From Alkaliphilus oremlandii OhILAs (GTDB lineage Bacteria; Bacillota; Clostridia; Peptostreptococcales; Natronincolaceae), in assembly GCF_000018325.1 (NCBI RefSeq), contig NC_009922.1, positions 1,116,001 through 1,180,000 on the forward strand: a DNA stretch of 64,000 nt. Direction: 5' to 3'. The notes under the pieces are model-generated. The model did not search any database. It was not told the origin of the DNA and was given only the letters and a program-made list of their open reading frames with translations. Of this stretch, positions 45,081 to 52,834 are shown in pieces (position 1 is the stretch's first letter; each line of letters opens with the position of its first letter). A program made the translations under genes and the position numbers.

Positions 45081-45161
45081 CATAAAAAATGATTCTACAA
45101 ATTACAAAAATCTATAGAGGACGTAAATGGGCAAAACTTTGGTGATTAGAGATTTACAATA
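45081..45161 (+). pseudogene. Decayed LDCC-motif gene (third copy)
   Basis: Read in one frame from 45084 the codons give KK-stop-FYKLQKSIEDVNGQNFGD-stop, which lines up with KKWFQKLLKSIEEANKQNFGN of the intact copies. The Trp codon TGG has become TGA, the start ATG is lost, and a stop replaces the Gln before the LDCC motif. It lies just downstream of P3, exactly where the intact copies lie after P1 and P5. Confidence 0.7.
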
Positions 45162-45191
45162 AAATTTATTAAATAAAGAAGAGGTTATTAC

Positions 45192-45893
45192 ATGGACAAG
45201 TTAAAATACTCGATGATTTACACGATTATAGGAATATTGCTATCGGTTGCTACTTTACTTACAAGTACTGAATTCATAGCTTTTAATATGAGTAATTATA
45301 AAAGCTCTTTTCAAAAATACAATATATCTTCAAAAACTGGTATAGATAAAGAAAATCTTGAGTATGTTGTGAAAGATTTACTTTCCTACTTACAGGATGA
45401 GAAGGATGTATTAGATACAGTGACAGTTATAAAAGGAGAGGAAAGAGTAGTTTTTGGAGAACGAGAAAGGCTTCATATGGTTGATGTAAAAGAATTATTT
45501 ATGAAAGGGTGGACTATCAGAAATACAAGTATAACTATTTTAGGATTATTAGTATTGTTTGTAATCGTTAAAGATCAGTTGTGGAAAAGAGATTTATCTA
45601 AATCATTGTTTTACACAGGGATAGGAAATATTTTGTTTGTAGGAATATTTCTACTTTTACTTTATTTTGACTTTAGTAAGTACTTTACCTATTTTCATCA
45701 AATTTTCTTTAATAATGATCTTTGGATTTTAAACCCTAATACAGAGATATTAATCCAAATGGTTCCAGAAGGATTTTTCTATGATACAGCAGTTAAAATT
45801 ATTAGTTTATTTATCAGTAGCATTTCTATAATTGGATCTGTAGGTTATATTTTATATCGAAATAAAGCTATATACAAAGCTAATTACAAGTAA
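45192..45893 (+). CDS. TIGR01906-type (DUF1461) integral membrane protein
   Basis: Protein of 233 residues with four membrane spans (about residues 7-30, 114-130, 142-160, 195-220) and an outer loop YNISSKTGIDKENLEYVVKD-like segment followed by ERERLHMVDVKELF, which are features of this family. Function unknown in the literature I know. It is transcribed from sigma-54 promoter P3, with an unusually long leader that includes the LDCC remnant. Confidence 0.75.
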   Translation: MDKLKYSMIYTIIGILLSVATLLTSTEFIAFNMSNYKSSFQKYNISSKTGIDKENLEYVVKDLLSYLQDEKDVLDTVTVIKGEERVVFGERERLHMVDVKELFMKGWTIRNTSITILGLLVLFVIVKDQLWKRDLSKSLFYTGIGNILFVGIFLLLLYFDFSKYFTYFHQIFFNNDLWILNPNTEILIQMVPEGFFYDTAVKIISLFISSISIIGSVGYILYRNKAIYKANYK

Positions 45894-45912
45894 AAATAGT
45901 AGTATTTTTATA

Positions 45913-45929
45913 TTGGCATGAATTTTGCG
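45913..45929 (+). promoter_or_regulatory. Sigma-54 promoter P4
   Basis: TTGGCATGAATTTTGCG with GG-N10-GC. It lies 20 bases after the previous stop codon and about 140 bases before the beta-propeller gene; nothing coding is evident in the leader. Confidence 0.75.
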
Positions 45930-46066
45930 TTAATTAAAGCTTGTAGATTACTTTTTAAATATAGGAAGGGAGGAATAATATATTATTAGAAATAAAGTAA
46001 TTAGATGATTAGGAGTAGCAAGTTTTAAATTAAATAAATATGTTGTTAAGAGGAGGTTTAAGAAGA

Positions 46067-47071
46067 ATGAAAAATAGAACGGCAATAAGATTAACAATAG
46101 TTATCTTAACTATAGGAGTTCTAATTTCAAGTTGGAAATATTTCAACAGGAAATACAGCTACTATGCGTATGTAGCCAATACTGGAGATGGAACTATATC
46201 TGTTATTGATACAGAAATGGATGAGGTTATTGAAACAATTAAAGTGGATGATGAAATTTCAGATGGAATAGCTGCGAACCCTATGAATAATGAAGTATAT
46301 ACAGCTAACTATAGAAAAGGAGTATTAAATATTATAGATGGTATAAACTTTAATATTAAGGAAAAATTAGAATTAGGAAGAAATATACATGGCATTGATG
46401 TTTCTCCTGATGGTAAATTTTTATACGTAACAAGTGGAGATTTACAAGAGGGAGAAGAGTTTAATTATATTATGATTTATGATACTAAGGAGAGAAAAAT
46501 AGTTAAAGAAATTAAATCAAATTCAAAAAGTCCTGCTCATATAAGTTTTAGTGAGGATAGTAAATTTGCTTTTGTATCTAATGTAATGTCAAATGATATT
46601 TCAGTTATTGATACTGAAAAGCAAGAAATAATTAGGACAATTCCTGTAGGCAATACACCGAATGAAGGGAAATTATCAATGGATGGAAAACTGCTATACG
46701 TCGCCAATTTGATGGATAATGTATTATCAATTGTAGATATAGAAAAAGAAAGTGAAATTGAAAGAATTCCAGCAGGAAAAGGAACCCATGGCGTAGCAGT
46801 AACAGATGACGATAAATACGTTTGGACTGCCAATCGTTTTTCTAATGATGTAACTATTATTGACTTAGAAAGTAAAGTTGTAGTAGAAACAATTACTACA
46901 GGAAAAGTACCAAACCATGTTTTTAGGGTACCAAATTCTAAAAAAATGTATGTATCCAACTTAGATTCTGGGGATATTGCTGTGGTAAATACAGAGACAT
47001 ATGAGATAACAAAGAAAATAAAAGTAGGTCAAAAGCCACATGAGATTGGATTTTTGCAATATAAAAATTAA
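46067..47071 (+). CDS. YVTN-family beta-propeller protein, exported or membrane-anchored
   Basis: Protein of 334 residues with an N-terminal anchor (AIRLTIVILTIGVLISSW) and about seven repeats of the YVTN type (YVANTGDGTISVIDTEMDEV, VSNVMSNDISVIDTEKQE, VANLMDNVLSIVDIEKES). Such YncE-like propellers act outside the cytoplasm as scaffolds or carriers; some are tied to metal redox chemistry. AGGAGG 10 bases before ATG 46067. Under P4. Confidence 0.85.
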   Translation: MKNRTAIRLTIVILTIGVLISSWKYFNRKYSYYAYVANTGDGTISVIDTEMDEVIETIKVDDEISDGIAANPMNNEVYTANYRKGVLNIIDGINFNIKEKLELGRNIHGIDVSPDGKFLYVTSGDLQEGEEFNYIMIYDTKERKIVKEIKSNSKSPAHISFSEDSKFAFVSNVMSNDISVIDTEKQEIIRTIPVGNTPNEGKLSMDGKLLYVANLMDNVLSIVDIEKESEIERIPAGKGTHGVAVTDDDKYVWTANRFSNDVTIIDLESKVVVETITTGKVPNHVFRVPNSKKMYVSNLDSGDIAVVNTETYEITKKIKVGQKPHEIGFLQYKN

Positions 47072-47125
47072 ATTCTAGTTAGAATATTCTATTTTAGGTA
47101 TAAAATAATATTTTTTTAAAATGTC

Positions 47126-47155
47126 TTTACATACCTATGGGGGGTATGGTATATT
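47126..47155 (+). promoter_or_regulatory. Copper-responsive promoter with CsoR operator
   Basis: TTTACA (47126-47131), 18-base spacer, TATATT (47150-47155). The spacer holds ATACCTATGGGGGGTAT (47131-47147), a typical CsoR box with GC-rich core in otherwise AT-rich DNA. Drives csoR-copA. Confidence 0.82.
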
Positions 47156-47173
47156 AAATTTAGGAGGTGACCC

Positions 47174-47476
47174 ATGAAGGATTATTGTCAAAGGCAAAAG
47201 ATACCAACGACAAGTTCGCTAGAAAATCAAAAAGCTGTTATAGATAGATTAAATAGAGCAGAAGGTCAAATTAGAGGTATTAGAAATATGATTGAAAATG
47301 GAGCTTATTGTGATGATGTTATTAATCAGATAGAAGCTTCCAGATGTGCCTTACATGCTGTACAGATCATTCTACTAGAGAGTCATATAAAAAACTGTGT
47401 AGTAGATCAGCTGCAGCATGGAGACACCGATGTAATAGAAGAAATTCTAAAAACCATTAAAAAGTTAACTAAATAA
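47174..47476 (+). CDS. csoR: Copper-sensing repressor CsoR
   Basis: Four-helix metal sensor of 100 residues that releases DNA on binding Cu(I). The ligand triad Cys46, His71, Cys75 has the same spacing (25 and 4) as in known CsoR; extra Cys5 and Cys58 are present. IDRLNRAEGQIRGIRNMI is the family signature. It is encoded 16 bases before copA, with the operator in front, so it represses its own operon. Confidence 0.93.
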   Translation: MKDYCQRQKIPTTSSLENQKAVIDRLNRAEGQIRGIRNMIENGAYCDDVINQIEASRCALHAVQIILLESHIKNCVVDQLQHGDTDVIEEILKTIKKLTK

Positions 47477-47492
47477 AAAAGGAGGAAAATAC

Positions 47493-49940
47493 ATGGAAAC
47501 AAAATCATTGAAAATACAGGGGATGACCTGTGCATCTTGTGCAGCCTCTGTTGAAAAGGCTACTAAAAAGCTACAGGGAGTAAAAGAATCAAATGTTAAC
47601 TTTGCTACGGAAAAGTTAAATATAACATTTGATGAAACAAAGGTTTCTGTAGGGGACATTCAAGCTGCTGTAGAAAAAGCAGGATATAAGGCTATATCTG
47701 ACTCTGCTAATAGAACTCTAAAAATAGAAGGGATGACTTGCGCATCCTGTGCACAATCTGTTGAAAAGGCTGTTAAAAAACTTGATGGTGTTAATGAGGC
47801 AAGTGTTAATTTTGCTACTGAGAAACTAAATATTAGCTATGATTCTTCAAAAGTGAAGACTATAGATATAAAGAAGGCAGTAGAAAAAGCTGGGTATAAG
47901 GCTATAGAAGAAGAAACTACAGTGGATGCAGATAAAGAAAGAAAAGAAAGAGAAATGAAAGTTTTGTGGAGAAAATTTATAGTTTCTGCCATATTTACAA
48001 TACCAATGCTATATATTACCATGGGTCATATGTTAGGGATTCATCTTCCAGAGATCATAGATCCTATGATGAATCCAACAAATTTTGGTCTAGCACAGTT
48101 AATCCTAGTTATACCTTCGGTGATAGCAGGTTATAAATTCTATACAGTAGGATTTACAGCACTAATAAGAAGAAGTCCGAATATGGATTCCCTTATTGCA
48201 ATAGGTACAGCTGCAGCATTTGTATATGGAATATTTGCCATAGTACAGATTTCAGAAGGCAATATAGAATATGCTAATGATTTATATTTTGAAGCAGCTA
48301 GCGTAATTATAACACTGATATTGCTTGGTAAATATCTGGAATCAGTTACAAAGGGAAAAACTTCAGAGGCTATAAAGAAACTTATGGGGCTTGCGCCTAA
48401 AACAGCTATTATTATAAGAGATGGAAAAGAAGTAGAAATCAGTATTGAAGAAGTAGAAGTTGGCGATGTAATAGTAGTTAAGCCTGGAGAAAAAATGCCT
48501 GTAGACGGTGTAGTTGTAGAAGGAAATACTTCTGTAGATGAATCCATGTTAACAGGTGAAAGTATCCCAGTAGAGAAAAATGCTGGAGACAATATTATAG
48601 GTGCAAGTATAAATAAAAACGGTACTATAAAATATAAAGCTACACGAGTTGGAAAAGATACAGCACTTGCCCAAATTATAAAACTAGTAGAAGATGCTCA
48701 AGGCTCAAAGGCTCCGATTGCTAAGCTGGCAGATATAATTTCAGGTTACTTTGTTCCGGTAGTTATTGTGTTAGCAATTGCTTCAGGATTAGCTTGGTAT
48801 TTCATTGGGGGAGAGTCCCTATTATTCGCCTTAACTATATTTATATCTACACTTGTTATTGCTTGTCCTTGTGCACTAGGCCTTGCAACGCCAACAGCGA
48901 TTATGGTTGGTACAGGTAAAGGTGCAGAAAATGGGGTTTTAATAAAGAGCGGTGTTGCATTAGAAACTGCGCATAAAATAAAAACAATTGTATTTGATAA
49001 AACAGGTACCATTACAGAAGGTAAGCCGAAGGTTACAGATGTAGTTGTAGCAAATGGAATAACAGAAGATGAATTACTTCAATTAACAGCATCAGCAGAA
49101 AAAGGGTCTGAGCATCCACTTGGAGAAGCAATAGTAAAAGGTGCAGAAGAAAAAGGATTAGAATTTAAGAAGTTAGATAAATTTGCTGCTATACCAGGTC
49201 ACGGGATAGAAGTAACCATAGATGGAAAAGTTATTTTAGCAGGTAATAGAAAACTTATGGTAGACAGAAAAATAGCAATAGATAAACTTGAAGATGCATC
49301 AAACAAATTAGCAGAAGAAGGAAAAACCCCGATGTATGTAGCTATAGATAACAAGATTGCAGGAATCATAGCAGTTGCTGATACTGTTAAAGAAAACAGT
49401 AAAAGAGCAATAGAAAAGCTTCATAAAATGGGAATTGAAGTAGCCATGATAACAGGAGATAATAAGAGAACTGCAGCAGCTATTGCTAAGCAAGTAGGGA
49501 TAGACAGAATTTTAGCAGAGGTTTTACCAGAGGATAAGGCAAATGAAGTTAAAAAACTTCAAGCAGAAGGCAGAAAAGTTGCTATGGTTGGTGATGGTAT
49601 AAATGATGCTCCAGCACTGGCACAAGCAGATATAGGAATAGCCATAGGTTCTGGAACAGACGTTGCTATGGAATCAGCAGATATCGTTCTTATGAGAAGT
49701 GATTTGATGGATGTTCCTACAGCTATACAATTAAGTAAGAGTACCATAAGAAATATTAAAGAAAATCTATTCTGGGCTTTTGCTTATAATACTCTAGGAA
49801 TACCAGTTGCCATGGGAGTACTGCATATATTTGGTGGACCACTTCTAAGTCCAGTGCTTGCAGCGTTAGCTATGACCTTTAGTTCTGTATCAGTATTACT
49901 AAATGCATTGCGATTAAAAGGATTTAAGCCTGTCAGATAA
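47493..49940 (+). CDS. copA: Copper-exporting P1B-type ATPase
   Basis: Pumps Cu(I) out of the cell. The protein has 815 residues: two N-terminal heavy-metal domains with GMTCASC at residues 10-16 and about 82-88, eight membrane spans, the CPC metal site (ACPCALGLATPT, about residue 457), phosphorylation motif DKTGTITEGKP (about 500) and GDGINDAPALAQADIGIAIG. The TGES actuator motif (LTGESIPV) is also present. Behind csoR, followed by copZ. Confidence 0.97.
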   Translation: METKSLKIQGMTCASCAASVEKATKKLQGVKESNVNFATEKLNITFDETKVSVGDIQAAVEKAGYKAISDSANRTLKIEGMTCASCAQSVEKAVKKLDGVNEASVNFATEKLNISYDSSKVKTIDIKKAVEKAGYKAIEEETTVDADKERKEREMKVLWRKFIVSAIFTIPMLYITMGHMLGIHLPEIIDPMMNPTNFGLAQLILVIPSVIAGYKFYTVGFTALIRRSPNMDSLIAIGTAAAFVYGIFAIVQISEGNIEYANDLYFEAASVIITLILLGKYLESVTKGKTSEAIKKLMGLAPKTAIIIRDGKEVEISIEEVEVGDVIVVKPGEKMPVDGVVVEGNTSVDESMLTGESIPVEKNAGDNIIGASINKNGTIKYKATRVGKDTALAQIIKLVEDAQGSKAPIAKLADIISGYFVPVVIVLAIASGLAWYFIGGESLLFALTIFISTLVIACPCALGLATPTAIMVGTGKGAENGVLIKSGVALETAHKIKTIVFDKTGTITEGKPKVTDVVVANGITEDELLQLTASAEKGSEHPLGEAIVKGAEEKGLEFKKLDKFAAIPGHGIEVTIDGKVILAGNRKLMVDRKIAIDKLEDASNKLAEEGKTPMYVAIDNKIAGIIAVADTVKENSKRAIEKLHKMGIEVAMITGDNKRTAAAIAKQVGIDRILAEVLPEDKANEVKKLQAEGRKVAMVGDGINDAPALAQADIGIAIGSGTDVAMESADIVLMRSDLMDVPTAIQLSKSTIRNIKENLFWAFAYNTLGIPVAMGVLHIFGGPLLSPVLAALAMTFSSVSVLLNALRLKGFKPVR

Positions 49941-50025
49941 TATTTTTAAAATATCAGCAAATAATCTGCAAATATTATGGCAGATTAAATAAATCAAATA
50001 ATTATATTTGAAGGGAGAAAATGAA

Positions 50026-50241
50026 ATGAAAAAGAAAATATTAATTGAAGGAATGAGCTGTGGAAACTGTGTTAAGCATACTGAGGAGGCTCTAAAAGAA
50101 ATATGTGGAGTAAAATCTGTAAAGGTTGACCTTGAAGGAAAGAATGCAGTAGTGGACCTTGCACATCCTGTAGATGATGCAAAGTTTAAAGCGGCTATAG
50201 ATGAGGCTGGTTATGAAGTCGTAGGAATAGAAGAACTATAA
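50026..50241 (+). CDS. copZ: Copper chaperone CopZ
   Basis: Heavy-metal-associated protein of 71 residues with the Cu(I) site MSCGNC (residues 9-14) and a ferredoxin-like fold ending DEAGYEVVGIEEL. Delivers copper to CopA. ATG 50026 with AAGGGA upstream; a frame from TTG 50008 overlaps that site. It lies 85 bases after copA, across a weak hairpin (AATCTGC/GCAGATT), and a terminator follows. Confidence 0.93.
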   Translation: MKKKILIEGMSCGNCVKHTEEALKEICGVKSVKVDLEGKNAVVDLAHPVDDAKFKAAIDEAGYEVVGIEEL

Positions 50242-50264
50242 ATCTATAAGCTTAATCATTTAAT

Positions 50265-50314
50265 AAAACTGTATTTAGATTTATAGAAATTTGAGTCTAA
50301 ATGCAGTTTTTCTA
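50265..50314 (+). terminator. Terminator after copZ
   Basis: AAAACTGTATTTAGA (50265-50279) pairs with TCTAAATGCAGTTTT (50296-50310, one G-T pair), then TTC. Confidence 0.82.
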
Positions 50315-50360
50315 TATATGTTATTTTGTAATAACTTAGTCATAAATTACATTTCAAGAA

Positions 50361-50377
50361 TTGGTATAGAATTTGCA
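50361..50377 (+). promoter_or_regulatory. Sigma-54 promoter P5
   Basis: TTGGTATAGAATTTGCA with GG-N10-GC. About 30 bases from the predicted start point to LDCC-2, the same layout as P1. Confidence 0.78.
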
Positions 50378-50416
50378 TATATAAATATTAAATGAATAGA
50401 TATAGGAGGCGATTTT

Positions 50417-50551
50417 ATGAAAAAGTGGTTTCAAAAATTATTAAAATCAATTGAGGAAGCAAATAAGCAAAGTTTTGGAAATCAAAAATTAGATTGTTGT
50501 GATTTAAATAAGAACAATGGAAAAGGAAATGATAGTCAGCAGAAAAAATAG
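50417..50551 (+). CDS. LDCC-motif small protein, copy 2
   Basis: Peptide of 44 residues, almost the same as copy 1 over residues 1-31 (MKKWFQKLLKSIEEANKQ, GNQKLDCCDLN) and diverged in the polar tail. The upstream layout (sigma-54 promoter, leader, AGGAGG) is also the same, so the whole unit was duplicated. Function unknown; metal or thiol role inferred from the CC motif. Confidence 0.85.
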   Translation: MKKWFQKLLKSIEEANKQSFGNQKLDCCDLNKNNGKGNDSQQKK

Positions 50552-50563
50552 GGAGGCATGCCA

Positions 50564-50722
50564 ATGTATGATTGGATAATCGTGGCTTTTGTAGCAGCAT
50601 ATATATTCTTTATGATAAGACGTGGTGGCTGTTGTGGAGGACATAGTAATAGCAATACACATCAAAGTACAGGAAATAAAAATTGTTGCAGTGGAAATAG
50701 GGATGAAATTAATAAAGGATAA
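50564..50722 (+). CDS. Small Cys-rich membrane peptide (GGCCGGH)
   Basis: Peptide of 52 residues: one membrane span (WIIVAFVAAYIFFMI, residues 4-18), basic RR, then GGCCGGHSNSNTH and a second Cys pair NCCSG. GGGAGG 7 bases before ATG 50564, and 12 bases after LDCC-2, so same transcript from P5. The Cys/His cluster on one membrane face suggests metal binding. No named family recognised. Confidence 0.75.
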   Translation: MYDWIIVAFVAAYIFFMIRRGGCCGGHSNSNTHQSTGNKNCCSGNRDEINKG

Positions 50723-50760
50723 GATATCTGAATTGATTTATTATACAGAAGAGGAGATGG

Positions 50761-51012
50761 ATGATAGTGATAAAAGTGGAGGTCTGTAGCCATTGCAAAT
50801 CACAATCCTGTAATATAAACAAAGGAGTAGATATTTTTGAAGAATTAAAAATGTATGAGGAATTATTTCTAGAAAAAAATATAGTGTTCGATGTTAAAGA
50901 ATGTGGCTGCCTAGGGAAATGTAAAGGACCTGTAGTGAAAATTAATGGAAAAATCTATACGAAAGTAGATGCAGATAAAGTAGAAGAGATTTTAAATGAA
51001 TTGATTGGTTAG
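50761..51012 (+). CDS. Thioredoxin-like [2Fe-2S] ferredoxin-type protein
   Basis: Protein of 83 residues. The N-terminus VEVCSHCKSQSCN and the later CGCLGKCKGPVVKINGKIY resemble the Cys pattern of the (2Fe-2S) thioredoxin-like ferredoxin family. Four Cys could bind a 2Fe-2S cluster; two more are present in the N-terminal part. GAGGAG just before ATG 50761. It lies 38 bases after the GGCCGGH peptide, likely the same unit. Confidence 0.75.
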   Translation: MIVIKVEVCSHCKSQSCNINKGVDIFEELKMYEELFLEKNIVFDVKECGCLGKCKGPVVKINGKIYTKVDADKVEEILNELIG

Positions 51013-51088
51013 CTAAATTTTAAAATACGTTTATATATAGATTAGAACTTTATTTAATAAAAAGATGAAATAGTTAGGAGATGTTAGA

Positions 51089-51238
51089 ATGGGATGCTGT
51101 GGAGGCGGCTACAATCAAAATCCTAAAAATGAAGATATGGAGCATAAAGAAGAATATATCAGTGGCACTTCAGCTCTTATATATTTTGTAGTAGGTATGC
51201 TTATACTAGGCTTAGTAGCCACATACTTTATAAAATAA
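51089..51238 (+). CDS. MGCCGGG small membrane peptide, copy 1
   Basis: Peptide of 49 residues starting MGCCGGGYNQ, a polar acidic middle and one C-terminal membrane span (ALIYFVVGMLILGLVATYF, residues 29-47). A paralogue with an added His cluster is at 52559. The Gly at position 2 followed by CC could be a metal site at the membrane face. TTAGGAG precedes the ATG. No own promoter recognised; possibly read from P5. Confidence 0.75.
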   Translation: MGCCGGGYNQNPKNEDMEHKEEYISGTSALIYFVVGMLILGLVATYFIK

Positions 51239-51257
51239 ATAATAAATTTAATAGATA

Positions 51258-51305
51258 AGAGGCTATCTCAAAATAGAAATTAATTTCTATGGCGAGGCAG
51301 CCTCT
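51258..51305. terminator. Bidirectional hairpin between convergent genes
   Basis: AGAGGCT (51258-51264) pairs with AGCCTCT (51299-51305), and an inner 18-base palindrome ATAGAAATTAATTTCTAT lies at 51273-51290. No clear T-run, yet the site is between convergent genes. Confidence 0.6.
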
Positions 51306-51310
51306 GATGT

Positions 51311-52339
51311 CTACATATGCATATGACTCGTATCAATAGATAGGGCTTGCTCTATCTCAATTTGCACTTTAGAAGAGATTGTATTATCATTTCCTATAAT
51401 CCATCCGTGCATGAAAGGCGGCCTAGGCTCCTCTTTAGGCGTAGGTTTTACTGATTCGATATAATGCATTATAGCATCAGGAAGTTTATTTTGATCTACA
51501 GGTAAAATAGGTGCATGCTTTCCTAAATGGCCAAAGACGGCACTTGAGGCACTATTATGAGGAATATGAATTGATGTGAAAGTAAAAGCATGACCATCTC
51601 TATAATTTCTTCCCCATCCGAACTTACCATTAGGACTTTTATACTTAGCAAAATTAACAGCTACTTCATAAGGGGTGATGCCTGATATACGGTCTACAAA
51701 TGCTACATTTAGGTTTCGAATTTCTTCCTCAACATTTTTAGATATTGTATTTAGACTGCCTATAATAAAAACATTAGGATTTTTTGTAGATTGAATTACT
51801 TTTCTAGTATACCAGTTTAGTTGGTGCTTTTGTGTAAACAGGATTACATCTCCAGAGTGAGCAGCATAAGCACATGCACACAATCCTTCTCTATAGTCCT
51901 CTCCAGATACAACCATAATATTTTGGGGATATTCTAGATATTCCGCAGTCTTAGCTGCTGTGTCATAGAAATTCATACCACTAATTCTCTTTGTTCCTAA
52001 TCCCAACATATTAAGTTGTTGCTGGACAAAGTAAGAAATTCCACCAACAATAAAAACTTTTATTCCGTTAACTCCCTTAGGGTTTAATTTAAAAATTTGG
52101 GATAAAGTAGCAGGATCTAAATAATTTGTAGGTGTAAATAGGATTGGTGCATTCCGTGGAAAATGAACAAGTGATGTAGATGTAAATGCATCTTGCCATA
52201 TTTCCCCACTGGCTAAAATAATAGAATCAGGAGGCTTATCAGCATAAACAATATCTGATACTTTTATTGCATTTTCATAAATATTACAGCCGCAAATACG
52301 AGTTGTATTTAAAGTATTCTTTATTTTACAAGATTGCAA
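51311..52339 (-). CDS. Cell wall-binding repeat 2 (CWB2) protein without signal peptide
   Basis: Protein of 342 residues with three CWB2-type repeats: TTRICGCNIYENAIKVSDIV with SIILASGEIWQDAF; TKRISGMNFYDTAAKTAEYL with IMVVSGEDYREGL; and VDRISGITPYEVAVNFAKY. CWB2 domains anchor proteins to cell-wall polymers in Clostridia. Here the repeats fill the whole protein, and the N-terminus MQSCKIKNTLNTTRIC has no signal peptide, so export and function are unclear. A Pro-rich break (PTPKEEPRPP) precedes the last 30 residues. Confidence 0.8.
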   Translation of the reverse strand: MQSCKIKNTLNTTRICGCNIYENAIKVSDIVYADKPPDSIILASGEIWQDAFTSTSLVHFPRNAPILFTPTNYLDPATLSQIFKLNPKGVNGIKVFIVGGISYFVQQQLNMLGLGTKRISGMNFYDTAAKTAEYLEYPQNIMVVSGEDYREGLCACAYAAHSGDVILFTQKHQLNWYTRKVIQSTKNPNVFIIGSLNTISKNVEEEIRNLNVAFVDRISGITPYEVAVNFAKYKSPNGKFGWGRNYRDGHAFTFTSIHIPHNSASSAVFGHLGKHAPILPVDQNKLPDAIMHYIESVKPTPKEEPRPPFMHGWIIGNDNTISSKVQIEIEQALSIDTSHMHM

Positions 52340-52510
52340 AATTAATCACTCCTTATTGGGTTTTTATAATAGTTTATTCCAACTTATTTAAAAGGTGAAA
52401 AAACAAATTATATTACGATTTCAAAAAGTAAGATAAATAGCAAATAAAGATACTCAATTTACCATAGTATTAATTACTAAAAACAGATTTCCTCTTATAA
52501 GAACCTATTT

Positions 52511-52527
52511 TTGGCATGAAATTTGCA
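52511..52527 (+). promoter_or_regulatory. Sigma-54 promoter P6
   Basis: TTGGCATGAAATTTGCA, identical to P1 over all 17 bases. 31 bases before the MGCCGGGHH gene. Confidence 0.85.
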
Positions 52528-52558
52528 AATAATAAGAGGAGAAAGGGGGGATATTCTA

Positions 52559-52714
52559 ATGGGTTGTTGTGGAGGCGGTCATCATCAACATAATCAAAGT
52601 TCTAAGAAAGAAGATGTAAATAACCAAAGTGAAAATACTCGCAGTATTTCAACTATGCATATCATAGGAGGCTTATTTGTATTAGGATTAGTAGCTATGT
52701 ATTTTTTACAATAA
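52559..52714 (+). CDS. MGCCGGG small membrane peptide, copy 2 (His-rich)
   Basis: Peptide of 51 residues: MGCCGGGHHQHNQ, polar middle, C-terminal span (MHIIGGLFVLGLVAMYFL, residues 33-50). Compared with the copy at 51089 it has three extra His after the Gly run, a likely better metal site. AAAGGGGGGA before the ATG. It is the only gene directly behind P6, so strong single-gene sigma-54 control is likely. Confidence 0.82.
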   Translation: MGCCGGGHHQHNQSSKKEDVNNQSENTRSISTMHIIGGLFVLGLVAMYFLQ

Positions 52715-52745
52715 TAGTAATTTAGATTTAAATTGTTACAATCAA

Positions 52746-52785
52746 ATGAAGAATTTGCCACACTAGGTGTAGGATATGCAACAGT
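52746..52785 (+). repeat. 40-base repeat, copy B
   Basis: Second copy of the element at 44782 (32 of 40 identical). It contains TGTAG-N6-CAACA, a dyad that also resembles sites at 58488-58527. It lies between the MGCCGGGHH gene and the methyltransferase gene. Confidence 0.6.
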
Positions 52786-52834
52786 AAGAAATATAAAAAT
52801 TAGGGCAAGAATTGGCCTATGCAGGAGGTAACAT

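Larger units (their letters stand above)
44775..45191. other. Intergenic region with regulatory remnants
   Basis: This 417-base gap holds a 40-base element (44782-44821) that recurs at 52746, a sigma-54 promoter (45040) and the remains of an LDCC gene (45081-45149). GAAGAGG at about 45179-45185 serves the next gene. No other coding potential. Confidence 0.65.

Noticed and set aside
45129..45162. 11-codon upstream reading frame (MGKTLVIRDLQ) in the P3 leader
   Set aside because: Better explained as out-of-frame reading of the decayed LDCC gene, which aligns with the intact copies.
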